A stretch of 64,000 nt of DNA, from contig JBAJFG010000291.1 in NCBI GenBank assembly GCA_037903475.1, positions 186,001-250,000 on the forward strand, written 5' to 3'. The notes under the pieces are model-generated. The model made no database searches. It was not told where the DNA came from and saw nothing but the letters and a program-made list of their open reading frames with translations. Shown here piece after piece: positions 11,859 through 22,360 of the stretch. Position numbers and translations under genes: made by a program. The DNA comes from Ancylostoma caninum. Lineage: Eukaryota > Nematoda > Chromadorea > Rhabditida > Ancylostomatidae. Position 1 is the first letter of the stretch. The number at the start of each line of letters is the position of its first letter.

Positions 11859-12143
11859 ATGGACGACCGCGACCGAAGGACACCTGCCACGGGTACGCGC
11901 AGCGTCAGACTATTCTGGCTCTATACACTTGTGAGAGGCAGCAAGAATTTGTTCAAAAGTTGCACCTTTTCACTCTAACGCTTTACCATCGTCATCTAAA
12001 GTAAATGCTAACCCATACTTTCTAGGAAAAGGACGGGAACAGCAGCTTGATGTACGCGGCTCCATACGTAGTGATGTTGTTTGAACCGGATAGATTTCCG
12101 CAGCGCCTAACCTCCTCCATGTCATTATCTCCAACTAGACGAT
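11859..12143 (+). other. Possible two-exon plus-strand coding segment
   Basis: An ATG at 11859 (MDDRDRRTPATG) opens a frame to a GTGAGA donor near 11931. A CTAG acceptor near 12026 continues in phase through SSLMYAAPYVVMLFEPDRF and ends at TGA near 12142. The frame also extends upstream of the ATG across exon 1 of the minus-strand gene. Both strands cannot readily be coding there, so one of the two models is wrong or the genes are divergent and abutting. The family is unknown. Confidence 0.3.
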
Positions 12144-12208
12144 GAATTATTGACATGTTAGACATGACGGTGTATCATGGCTGAACTTTGTCTTTAGTCT
12201 TCTCTAAC

Positions 12209-12535
12209 ATGTCGGACTATGATCTGCTTGTTACGATGACGACGTGGAGAAGGCCGCCAGATTTCGCGGAAATCCTTCCGGCTCAAACTACAGTACTATA
12301 CACACGCTCTATGGTAAGTATACGATAATCCAATCGAAGAATCAACCACCCATCGGGCTCCCATGGTGCGCAAAGCCGTTCGCTTGGAGCGCAGTATGTT
12401 ACCCATCGGAAAGACTTCAATTTATCTGCAAAATCGACCCTAGACTGGCGACGATCGAATAACACAACACCCACAATAATTCAGGTTGGCTCAGAAGCAT
12501 ATTACTATAACAGCTATCCTAGACGACAATTTGCG
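12209..12535 (+). other. Possible short two-exon plus-strand gene
   Basis: An ATG near 12210 begins MSDYDLLVTMTTWRRPPDF and runs to a strong ATG/GTAAGT donor near 12314. A TTCAG acceptor near 12484 continues in phase (VGSEAYYYNSYPRRQF) to a GTGAGC donor near 12535. An alternative frame through the first exon is also open. The product is not recognised. Confidence 0.25.
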
Positions 12536-13171
12536 TGAGCATAACAAAAGCATTATTCCAACCGGTCGTTGTTCTTCGTTTTCGTTTAGGTAGTGCACTT
12601 CACGTGCCCGCGCTCCGTGGCTGTGCTGTAAAACGTATTAGACGGCATTTTTGATTCCGGTCGGGCGTTTACTAGCCTGGTTATTTCACATTATTTCATC
12701 AGAGTGTTTGAGACGCCTAGCAAGCGCGTTCTTACCCATTCCTTTGCGACAATGTAAAAAAACAGCTAAACCGACAAGTCAGTGTTTTCGGTCATATTTC
12801 TTATCATATTTGTGTTGGAAAACCACATATGGCATTCTGAATGACCACTAACCAAAAGTGGAAAGATTCATAAGATTTGTATGCTTCTGTTAGCGACGCA
12901 CGAGGTTGTCAAACTTCTTTATTGGCCGACGTTTCGGCGACTTCGCCTTCGTCAGAGCCTGAAAGAGTCGAGTCGATCCGTTAAAGTACTCGGACAAACA
13001 CCTCCTCAATCCAACTTCGATCCAGATTATACCCGAGAATCACGAATAACCCCAGCGGTAACCCACTCACCTCTTCACAAGTCCGCCAACCGGGTGATGT
13101 TTTGGACGACCGGCCGAACACGCAGAACTTGGAAACAGTATGAGACGTTCTGCCATTAGTCATATCTCGCG

Positions 13172-13903
13172 TCAGATCTTACACAGTGCGAGATATGGAT
13201 AGAGCTCACTGGTGATGGTGGGGCACTCCTCTTTGCGGTTCATTCTCGGGTTTTTGGCATGAATCCAAAAGGCCTCGAGCGTCTTGCGTGCTGATATCTC
13301 AGTTTCAAGTGCAAGAATCGTTGCTTCTACTTCGTAATCGACGCCGTCATGCACTCGCATTCGATGAGCACCCAAAGGGTTAGACGAGCGACAACTTAGT
13401 TTCCCTTCAAGATGCTCTTTAATTCTAACGCAGAGTGGCCGTGCAGTTTCACCAATGTATTCGTCCCCGCAGACTCTGCACTTGATCATGTACACAGTAC
13501 AAGATTTCATGCAATCACCCTCTGTGCCAAATGGACAAATGACACAGTCGGGCGTTACGCAGAGGCGGTCGTATAAGCGGTTTCGAACCAATTGGTGTTT
13601 CAGATTGTTTGGTGGAATTTCAGTGATCGTCACCAAACTTTCCAGACCTGCTCTCCTCAGACAGAGTCGCGTGGCTCTGCTAACATCATCGGAGATGAAC
13701 GGCATGCAAAACTGGATTGTATTGGATATATTGGCATGTTCTTCTCGCGTTTGTTTGTTGCGCCGCCAACCATAGGATCCTCTGAGGGCATAACCGTTAG
13801 AAATGGCGATATCTTGAGCCAAGTGGAGCGATTCACGCTTCTCTTCCCTCCCTGAACAGACCTTTGCTGCTGTCTTGAACATGTTGCCAACAACCGTCAG
13901 CAC
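13172..13903 (-). CDS. GIY-YIG endonuclease domain of a Penelope-like element (partial)
   Basis: A 243-codon frame whose C-terminal half is a GIY-YIG nuclease. A cysteine cluster CVTPDCVICPF lies at residues 115-125. The GIY-like strand is VYMIKC (137-142), YIG is EYIGET (148-153), and the arginine helix is CVRIKEHLEG (158-167). A glutamate sits in LEAFWIH (209-215) and an asparagine in AKNPRMN (216-222). This Cys-cluster plus GIY-YIG arrangement is characteristic of the endonuclease of EN-containing Penelope-like elements, where it nicks the target DNA. The upstream reverse transcriptase is not present, so the frame is a 5'-truncated remnant. The start codon is only the first methionine of the open frame. 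Confidence 0.85.
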   Translation of the reverse strand: MLTVVGNMFKTAAKVCSGREEKRESLHLAQDIAISNGYALRGSYGWRRNKQTREEHANISNTIQFCMPFISDDVSRATRLCLRRAGLESLVTITEIPPNNLKHQLVRNRLYDRLCVTPDCVICPFGTEGDCMKSCTVYMIKCRVCGDEYIGETARPLCVRIKEHLEGKLSCRSSNPLGAHRMRVHDGVDYEVEATILALETEISARKTLEAFWIHAKNPRMNRKEECPTITSELYPYLALCKI

Positions 13904-14228
13904 GCAAGACGCTCGAGGCCTTTTGGATTCATGCCAAAAACCCGAGAATGAACCGCAAAGAGGAGTGCCCCACCATCACCAGTGAGCTCTATCCATATCT
14001 CGCACTGTGTAAGATCTGACGCGAGATATGACTAATGGCAGAACGTCTCATACTGTTTCCAAGTTCTGCGTGTTCGGCCGGTCGTCCAAAACATCACCCG
14101 GTTGGCGGACTTGTGAAGAGGTGAGTGGGTTACCGCTGGGGTTATTCGTGATTCTCGGGTATAATCTGGATCGAAGTTGGATTGAGGAGGTGTTTGTCCG
14201 AGTACTTTAACGGATCGACTCGACTCTT

Positions 14229-14275
14229 TCAGGCTCTGACGAAGGCGAAGTCGCCGAAACGTCGGCCAATAAAGA
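14229..14275 (+). ncRNA. Hammerhead-ribozyme-like core in the right arm
   Basis: CTGACGA (14236-14242) is followed by a short hairpin, GGCG-AAGT-CGCC, and then GAAAC (14256-14260). This is the conserved core order of a hammerhead ribozyme: CUGANGA, stem II, GAAA. Penelope-like elements are known to carry hammerhead motifs in their terminal repeats. A CGUC that could close stem III and supply the cleavage site lies about 35 nt downstream (CGTGCGTCGC). Stems I and III are not proven. The left inverted arm has the same core on the minus strand at about 12932-12955. Confidence 0.5.
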
Positions 14276-14329
14276 AGTTTGACAACCTCGTGCGTCGCTA
14301 ACAGAAGCATACAAATATTAGAATATTAT

Positions 14330-14625
14330 GCCGAGGTTTAAAGAAGACCGGACTTGGGATCAGATTCGATAAGGTCAGAATATCGGCATTTTCATTCAAA
14401 ATGGATCTCATATTCGTGTTCAGCACCCAAATGTGCAGTCCTCAGTGACTCCTAAGCGAAAATGGAAAAAAAAATTCGACAAAGAATAGACCGATGCTGT
14501 TTCTCAGAACGGTTGTCATATTCGTGCTCCGCGTGTTGAGATACCCCAATACAGACGTCCTCACCGACCCTTGGGCAGAAACGGCGAAAATGCAATAAAC
14601 TCGATATAATCGATGTCAATCGGTA
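14330..14625 (+). repeat. CATATTCGTG repeat family, copy at 14.4 kb
   Basis: Two diverged units about 110-120 bp apart share CATATTCGTG(T/C)TC followed by a CAGTCCTCA or ACGTCCTCA block. The same family appears inverted at 22000-22360 inside the MULE. Confidence 0.55.
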
Positions 14626-15102
14626 AGTGCCCGGTGGAGAGTAGCCTCAAACCTCCGTCCACCTCTGGAGGGTCTGCGCGCAAAGTTTGGACAGGATTGT
14701 GCAAATTTCAGAGGCTTCTACTTGGCACCACCTTTCTGCTATTTGAGTCCAGTAGAATAGAGAAATCAATGTACGCAACGGTTCAGAATAAGAAAGGAAG
14801 GAAGAAAAACATTGAATTACCATAAATGTTACTTCAACTAGGAAGCGACCAAATTGAATAGTCACAGTTTAGGTACTACGCGCAGAAGCTGCTGAGTTCA
14901 AAATCCGATTAGAAGACATTGTAGCCTGCACATAAAAACTGTGGGATATGAGAATTTCGAATTTGCCAAGAGATATGACAGATCAACAGCAAAAACAATG
15001 ATTTGGGAAGGTACTGATGAAGAGCTGGGGCAAACACGACTGATGAAGAGCCGGAGCAACGCCAATCAGTCAGTCTGCCAGATCAACCGCATCTAACGAT
15101 GA

Positions 15103-15315
15103 CGTGTCCTGCTGCGGAATTTCCGAAGTTCGGGGCAGTTATTTTCTTCTGCGGTTCTCCTGCGTTTCTGCTGCGGGAATTCCAGAGTGCTTTTTTCTCT
15201 GCGTCTCTTTGCTCGCGAATCTCTTTCTGCTGCTGTTTTTCCGAAAGCGGTTTTATCCTGCTGCGGAATTGCCGGAAGGCCTCTATTCTGCTGCGGAATT
15301 TCCGGCACTGTGTCT
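15103..15315 (+). repeat. CTGCTGCGG dispersed repeat, copy 3 (array)
   Basis: At least five CTGCTGCGGAATTTCCG-like blocks lie within 210 bp. The spacers contain the AATTCCGG and TTTTCCGAAAG variants seen at the other loci. Confidence 0.7.
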
Positions 15316-15955
15316 GAGCCATGTTTGAATGGCGGATGGCGCAGAGCGAATGATCGCTGCCATCACTCGCGCCCAAGCGTGAACAATCTCAATGTATGTA
15401 AATGGAAATACCCGCAAAGCGGGTTCGCGCGTGCCCTGGCGCCCCCGGGGGGGGGGGGGGCTCCCGGTCATCCGCCGACAGAGGGGCGACGGCCCCATCA
15501 GTCCATAATATAAGGTAGTTTTAGAGGTTTAGAAAGCGTAGCTGAGGTAACTTCTGTGGACGTCGGGCTGCACCGACTAAAACACTTGCTTGCCGAACCA
15601 GCTTCGCTCAGTGTAGTTCCTAGATGAAACTTGTAAAAGCATACAGTTTCGTCGATATAACACATTTGTTCTTTACATCCCAGACTTGTTCAAACTCGAC
15701 TATTTGCTAACTCGTTTGTAGCTAATAGGCCCCCTGGCTTCTACACATGTAACCTGACTTTTAGCCCAGCTTACCTCGTTCTCGACTCATTTCCACTTGA
15801 TCGTACGTAGAATTACGAGCTTCTCAAAACTGGTAAAGTGGTATTTTCTGCTCCACCTCTGACAGACGTCTCGCGTTACACCTACTCACACCCACAATGC
15901 GAACTAACCTGCTCGTTTCTTCTAGTGAGGAGGGGAGGGTGAACCACTCGCCCCT
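15316..15955. other. No supportable gene; poly-G tract
   Basis: No exon chain is visible. A run of about 14 G with flanking C (15440-15465) may be a sequencing or assembly weak point. Confidence 0.45.
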
Positions 15956-15959
15956 ATCA

Positions 15960-16645
15960 GGAAGACCGTGACTCAGTAAAAGCGGCTCTTCGTCCACAAC
16001 CGACCCACAGGATCAAATAATGTATATCCTTATGGCAGAATATGATAGATAATGCAGAATAGAATGTTCGCAAAGGATACAGATATGGTACAGGCACAAT
16101 AGGAGATCACAGACTGGCAGAAGGGATGTCGGCGGCAGTGGTGTTGGCAGTGGCATTTGGCTGGCAGGTCAACAGTGCTGGGGGAAGTAGGCGATTCGCC
16201 TGTTGAGTGGTTCGATGGTGCAGGCGACGCGGGATCGGACGGTATTTATGGTCAATGCGCGTCAAATTTGACGCGGCGATACACAATTCAGAACGAAGAG
16301 GAGAAGAGAATTCTTGGCAGGATGCGAATGTTCCTGGTTTTGCCGTCGCGAAGTCCGCGCTAACAAACTGCGTGCTGATCTTCGCCGCATCGAGACATCG
16401 CGAAAACTTCGTGAAATTTCAGGTCGACGCGTCAGATTTGAAGCGCATCAACCATAAATAGCGCCTCAAACAGTACGGTAGCTGGACATGGTAACCTCTC
16501 TCTCCGTCGGGGTTGCTTGCTCCGCCCTGAAATAGTACATGAATCATATTGCCTTTATTGACATTCGTGTAGTTTACAATGCCTACAGTAACCTATCTAG
16601 GGCTCAATAATTAACTAACGTCAGTTATGCTAAGTAGCAAAATGA
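15960..16645 (+). repeat. Dispersed repeat R1, copy 2 (interrupted)
   Basis: This matches 7390-7835 along its length, but between GGATCGGAC and CAGTACGGTAGC there is about 230 bp absent from copy 1. The added DNA is a copy of the inner MITE unit (16241-16462). Confidence 0.75.
16241..16462 (+). mobile_element. Inner MITE unit, solitary copy
   Basis: The ends are inverted: GGTATTTATGGTCAATGCGC at the left and a GCGCATCAACCATAAATAGC right end. Inside them are GTCAAATTTGACGC and GCGTCAGATTTGA. The same 207-222-bp unit lies within the larger MITEs at 18646-18862 and 26488-26694. Here it sits alone inside repeat R1, whose other copy lacks it. Confidence 0.75.
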
Positions 16646-17088
16646 TCCCTCTTACAAATTGCTCCTAACGTTTTCTTTCTTCAAAGTGCAACTGAGAGGA
16701 CGGCGGCAAGCCTTCTTGCCTACCAAGAACTCTCACTATAAAGATCATGCCACTGGCCTGCTCCTTATTTCGTGTCAAAGGAAAGCTTTCAAGCCTGTTA
16801 TGCCCCGCAACCACACCACCAATATTCTTTGTGAATCATTCTTTGTGGCTCATCCACCGTGGCTTCCTCTTGAAAGCTCACCTACTGTAGTTCTTCCCAC
16901 ACACCAAAATAATTAATCCTGCATGGTCCATCAGCTTCATATTGAGCGAAAGACGTGAGCAGAGGATAGTGTCAATAGCTGCATTTATAGTGCATTGGGA
17001 GTCCGATCCGGTCGGACTACAAAAGACACGGATTGATCCTCGTCGGAACTCGTAAGAAGAGGATTGATACGTTTCATTTGTCATCCGA

Positions 17089-17374
17089 AAAACCCGTTTT
17101 CGGAGGGCACGAAAGTGCAGTTCACGGACCACCTTCCCGCCAGGACTGCAGTGTTGCCCAACGCGTCTAGACGTGTCCGATCGATGAGATCAACGGCTTC
17201 ACGTGTCCACTCGGCTCAACAAACTATTACAAACCCCATCCAGAAGAACGTTTAAAAATAGGGTTTGAAGACCTTTTTGTAACATTTAAGATATACTTTT
17301 GGATTCAGCGTGCCGAGTAGATTCAGAATCTGGTAAAAGCTCAGACACGAAAACAGGTGACACACTGCCTTTAA
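17089..17374 (+). mobile_element. TTAAAGGCAG MITE, left-truncated copy
   Basis: This shares the body of the complete copy at 57128-57553 (GTGTCCGATCGATGAGATCAA, then the long tail). It ends with GGTGACACACTGCCTTTAAG, the right TIR. The left TIR is missing. Confidence 0.7.
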
Positions 17375-17384
17375 GCATAGGATT

Positions 17385-17450
17385 GGGCTTAGGCTTAGCT
17401 TAGGGTTAGGCTTAGTCTTAGGCCAGTGCATTGGCTTAGGCTTACAAGGT
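17385..17450 (+). repeat. Interstitial telomere-like TTAGGC tract
   Basis: About nine TTAGGC, TTAGGG or near-match units lie within 66 bp, for example GGGCTTAGGCTTAGC and GGGTTAGGCTTAGTC. TTAGGC is the nematode telomeric hexamer. The tract starts about 10 bp after a MITE terminal repeat. Confidence 0.75.
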
Positions 17451-18520
17451 GGAGCCTACGATCTTTTGTAGGGTGCCCCCTCCCCCAACTTCCCTTTCAC
17501 CTCCGACCGGATCGGACTCCGATGAACTGTAACTACAGCTAATGAAGGTTTAGTCGTGCGTTAATATCAGGCCCCACGCAGGTCTCCCCGGAGGCAAGCT
17601 GGGCTTCGTAAAAGGGCCGAAAAGCAAAGGGGGCTTCGTACTGGAAAAAAAATTGTTTTGTTACTTCTAAGGGAGGCATCACGTTCATCAGGCGAGGTAG
17701 GGGCATTAAATAAGTTAAGTGACCTCATCATTGAGCGTGGAGAGGCTGCTCGTGCTTTGAGCGCCGCAACAAGGGCGACCGATGCCGAAAAGTGGCTTGC
17801 AACGAGGCTGTTCGCTCTTTGAGCGGCCAGGCGACTGTCCGGTCTAAGTATTCCGATTGGAGCACATATTCTACATACACCGTAGGATTTAAGAATTTCT
17901 GCGCAGTCTAAACGCAACCAAATGACATGATGTCTTCACTAACAAAAGAACTAAGGGAGCACTACAGCTGTTTGAACGGACGATCAAAACTTATGTACCG
18001 CACGAAAGATATACGCGAGAAACCCTCTTCCGGAAACTTCGTGGAGCTGCTGCAAAGTCCAGACTTTAGAATTGGGCTTGAAAATTGGAGTGTGGGGAGA
18101 ACTAAGGGGGCACTACAACTTATTTCACATAATTTTTGGGCTTTTGCAGCATACACTTTTTTTTCAAGGTCCGCTTCATCGTTCAAGCACCTGATGGATT
18201 CGATCCATGAAGTATGGAATTCATAGGAGTTCTCGGAGTGTTGCTAACTTGAGCTAATTTGGCATTCAAAATACATAATGTGCATATACTTTTTTATTTC
18301 ACATAATTTTCTTTTTTTTTTTGAAGATTTCAATTCATTCCGTTGCGTTTACATTGCGCAGGAATCCTTGGAATCCTACGGAGTCTAAGCCTGTAGAATA
18401 TCTGCTCCAATCAAACGACGCCGCGAACTAGATTCAACGCGTCCTCCCTTGTAACAAGAATCACCTGTTCATCCTTACACGCTCCAGTGACCGTTCCATT
18501 TCCTTCCATCATCGTTTATA

Positions 18521-18965
18521 GGGTAATTTACACCAGCTGCGTGCGTCAGACGCACGCACCAACTTGCGAAGGATTGTCCATGAGGACCGTTCGGCATGTA
18601 CATCCTCAATGAAAAGGATGTACGGCCGCCTCGAGGCCGTAAGGCGGTATTTATGGTTGATGCGCGTCAAATTTGACGCGGCGATGCACAATGCAAAGCG
18701 AAGAGGAGAAGAGAATGTTGGAGGATGTGAATGTTCCTGGCTTTACCGTCGCGACGTCCGCGCAAACAAACTGCGTTATAATCTTCGCCGCATCGACACA
18801 TCGCGAAAACTTCGTGAAATTTCAGGCCGACGCGTCAGATTTGACGCTCAACCATAAATAGCTTCTAAGCGCGTGCCTCTGAGCCGCGTCAGCGATGCGA
18901 CTGGCCCTATCCTTCATCACATGGACGCACGCGCGTCAAACGCACGCATCTAGTATAAATTGCCC
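18521..18965 (+). mobile_element. 445-bp MITE with nested inner unit, copy 1
   Basis: Terminal inverted repeats: GGGTAATTTACACCAGCTGC at the left, and the reverse complement of TAGTATAAATTGCCC at the right, with GCGTGCGT next to both. It contains the 217-bp inner unit (18646-18862), itself with inverted ends, next to a CGGCCGCCTCGAGGCCG palindrome. Copy 2 is 26363-26797. Both sit at the same place in the hAT-like element, so this insertion predates the duplication of that element. Confidence 0.75.
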
Positions 18966-21900
18966 TTTGGTCTGCCCAACATTTTAGTCCATTCCTTTAC
19001 TCGTATCTAAATCTACAACCGGCTGCGCGAGGCGCGCCCTATGGACCAACGCAAATGCAGCGCGAAATTCAAATGAAGGTGGTGTATCGCGTGGCAGAAA
19101 GGCGATTTCACTTCCTAAAGAGTGCATTACATGCTTTTGATTGCCGGACTGCTTACAGCTTGCCCACAGGAACTTTAAGATGGCAACACATAATATTTTG
19201 AACAAGATCGGTTCTTTAATGGAAATCTCATTCAGAAAACAAGTTTGTGGTGTGTTCCAGGTTAAATGGCTCTTAAAATTTTCCTTTACTTTCTTTTTCC
19301 TCTGCTTGTTTTTTGTTTCCTTTTCTTCTCACTCTCCTTTCTTCTTTTCCTTTGCGTGCGATTACTTCGGTTTTGATTCTATGCTCGTCTTACTTTTCTT
19401 TCACTGGTTCTTCTTTCTCATTCTCCACTTAATTTCTATTTTCCTCTTGCACTATGTACAGATGTAATTGCGTCGTAATCACCTATTAGATTTGCTGAGA
19501 CGTTTGAAGTCAGTGTGAGGAGAGCTCTTTTCACGCAGATGTTAGTTAATGGAACATGTACAAGATTACTTACAGGAACTTTAATAAGATGGCAACACAT
19601 AAACATGCATGGAACAAACGAGCGCTGAACTTTATCGATATGGATTTTTAAAAAATCGAACACTGCACCAGCGAAACAAAAAAGGGGATGGTAAATATTC
19701 ATACTGAATAGAAACATACCACGATCATCATTCGAATCATACGTGAATGAAGTTAATGGTCAAATATTGAAGTAATAGTCTAATCAGAAACAACCAATAA
19801 TGAGCACTCATATACAAATGACGGCCAACGTGTGTTTGAGAATGATTCGTGACTGATAAGAGATTCTAATTCAGCGAGCTTCCTGACGAATTTAAAGCAC
19901 TAATGAATCAGTCCGATGAATTCCATCATTTTTGAGGAACACAATAAGAATAACGACCTTTCTTACAAGCTAAACAGATTTTGTTTGCAACCGCTCTGCC
20001 GCAGGCAGCATGGACCCAGATCCGACATGGAGCATGATCACATCGAAGCCAATCTCTATACTGAGCCTCATATTCCTCGTCGTCCATATCATCGGGCAAA
20101 TCGGGGTGACGAAGGAGGCAGATTCCACAGAAGTTGCGCACTTCAGGATCCACATTAATTCTACCCAATACCTTCCTGGGTTCCAATGCGCGTTGCTGTT
20201 TCCTGTGCTCAGCACGCTTAAAGTAAATTTTGAGCGTAGTTCGATTCAACTAGGATTGTTATATACTTACCGTTTCGATTCTTATCTTGGTGAGTTTAGG
20301 TTTAGCACCACGTCGTGTCATTTCCGGACGTGGAGTTAAGGAGGAATCTTCTTCGTCATCAGCTAATGAAAACTCTTCTACGGCTTTAATCCTGTTTACA
20401 ATCGAGATAAGCTTCTCCATGGATTCCTCTGACTCCATTTTTGCGAGACTTCTCATTCTGTTATCATCAATCACCGCATAACTCTAAACATATTTCTTGA
20501 ATAGTTCATAAGTAATTATAAATGTGGAAAAACTTACTACATATCTGAGCGGATTTCCACAGTTCTTTACGGGTGTCTTTCTGGTCCACAAGCAATGTGT
20601 TCACCACTTGCGATTCATTTTCGGACGACAATGCAAACGGCATTTGCGATGTTTCTCCAGCTGATTCAGGCTTCGAATTCTCATCACTAAGACCTGCGTA
20701 CATTTTCACTGCGTGCTGGTGAGGGCAGCTAATGCCACTTTTCAGTGAAGCTATGCAAGTGCATGTGAAGCTGTAGGGACAAACACCACACGCAACGCAA
20801 TGGAGGTTTTCCTAAAACGTTATTCGCTAGTTTACATGCGAACACGCCCAAACGTAAGCTACCTTTGGATCACACTTGCAAAGCTCCGCTGCCATTTCCA
20901 CTTGGAAGGTTCGCTCGATCGTAACTGCATCCACGTCCCACTTGCGATGTTCCACACTACGGATATGCTGAGTCCTAGATTCATAGTCTTTGATCGCTGT
21001 CCTGGGAGCAGCATTGATCTCGCGAACGCGGAAAGGACGAGCTAATTTCCTTTTATCCTGCAAAGTATATAAAATAAAGCATATGAAATGTAAGATTGTG
21101 TGTAATGATCGCGAAAAAAAATCCACCATGATAAAGTATGACGCAGCCATTTCGCATGGCGCCTTGATGAGGATGTCAACCAAATAGTCGGCTCTTGCAT
21201 TTGCATTGCGATGAAGATACTCAGTTTTCAACCTCCCGTGCCACCTTTCTGCAATCATATTCGTATTGAACACCAATCCCCGATGAAATCCAGCCCATTG
21301 GTCAATCCGCCCTAAAAAAGTTATTAAATTTTCAGAGTTGCAAGTGTTAGTAGAGTGTGGGACATAATTAAGTAGTTCTTGTGCAAATAATTGATGAACC
21401 CATTTTGCCCGTGGCTGTCCAGGTAACTGAGAATCTCAGTTAGGCGATTTTGAAAACGCGATTTGTCTGTTATCCCCAGCAAACCACAAAGTGCCCTGTC
21501 AAGCATTCGCGAACAGTGACGTCCTAGAAGAGTCTAAGTGCTGCACTTCAACTAAGTTCCTTGTTAAAATTTCATACCTTCACATACTCTTTTCAATTTT
21601 TCTTCCAAGTCTGCAATATATGAAAGCGACAGAGGAGAGGGAACGCCCTGGAGTCGGGGAACACAGTCTTGAATCCGTTGGAAAACGACAAGGCCTCATC
21701 GGATAAGAATAGTTGCGGGTCGAACTCAGGCATGAGTCGTTTCACCTCGCGGAAAAGAACTGCGATGTCCTGCGCAGTCATACTATTGGAGAGCAGGAAC
21801 GCTGAACATAAGAACAACGTCTGAGAAATACATTTTTGCTTCAGCTAAGGCTTATCTCCAGGAAGCCCACGATCTTTTTTATCAGAAACCATTAGGGCTG

Positions 21901-21999
21901 CTAGCCTGAGGTTGTATCTCGTGATATTGAATGTATCATCTATTGTGATCCCTCTGTGGGAATATTCCTTCAACCAGTATTCTTGTATTGGCGTAATTA

Positions 22000-22360
22000 T
22001 AACTGAAAAAGTGCACTTCTATCGTTGGTTTATTGATTACATCGATTTATTGATTTCTCGCAATTTCTGCTCAGGGGCTGATGGGCACATGTGTACTCGG
22101 GTTCTTTAGTGCATTGAACACGAATATGGCAGCAATTTTTCATGAGATATCGACTTACTGATTTTGTCGATTTCTCGCCATTCTTACGGAGGGGCCGTGA
22201 GGACTAAACACGAGTATGGTGCGTGTTTTGCACAAAATATTGATCTACCGGTTTTATTAATATTTCGCTTTGCTACCCCATAGAGCGGTGAGGGCATGTC
22301 TACTTTCGCTAGTATGCTGATCACTAAAATTATGGGTGGGCATGCTAATGAATTTATCGG
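22000..22360 (-). repeat. CATATTCGTG repeat family inside the MULE
   Basis: Three diverged units of about 110-120 bp. On the minus strand they carry CATATTCGTGTTCA or CATACTCGTGTTTA followed by a GTCCTCAC or CCCCTGAG block and a TCGATTT tail. It is the same family as 14330-14625. It occupies the place of a missing part of the transposase. Confidence 0.55.

Larger units (their letters stand above)
12875..14316 (-). mobile_element. Penelope-like retroelement fragment with inverted 3'-end duplication
   Basis: A minus-strand 3' part of a Penelope-like element carries a GIY-YIG endonuclease ORF. It is followed head-on by a second copy of its own last 419 bp in opposite orientation. The two arms, 12875-13293 and 13898-14316, are almost perfect inverted repeats around a unique centre of 604 bp. 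Inverted or partial-tandem copies are known for Penelope-like elements. The reverse-transcriptase part is missing, so this is a 5'-truncated, rearranged insertion. The near identity of the arms suggests it is recent or homogenised. Confidence 0.8.
16977..17545. mobile_element. Hairpin MITE (CGGATCGGACTCC ends) split by other repeats
   Basis: The left half runs from GCATTTATAGTGCATTGGGA through GTCCGATCCGGTCGGA to about 17088. The right half resumes at about 17503 with CCGACCGGATCGGACTCC. Uninterrupted copies are at 55766-55912 and 61958-62090. Between the halves lie a truncated MITE (17089-17374) and a telomere-like tract. Confidence 0.65.

Noticed and set aside
17567..17917. 116-codon minus-strand ORF, partly repeated at 24860-25221
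   Set aside because: It is conserved only because the hAT-like element is duplicated. The frame differs between copies and no domain is visible.
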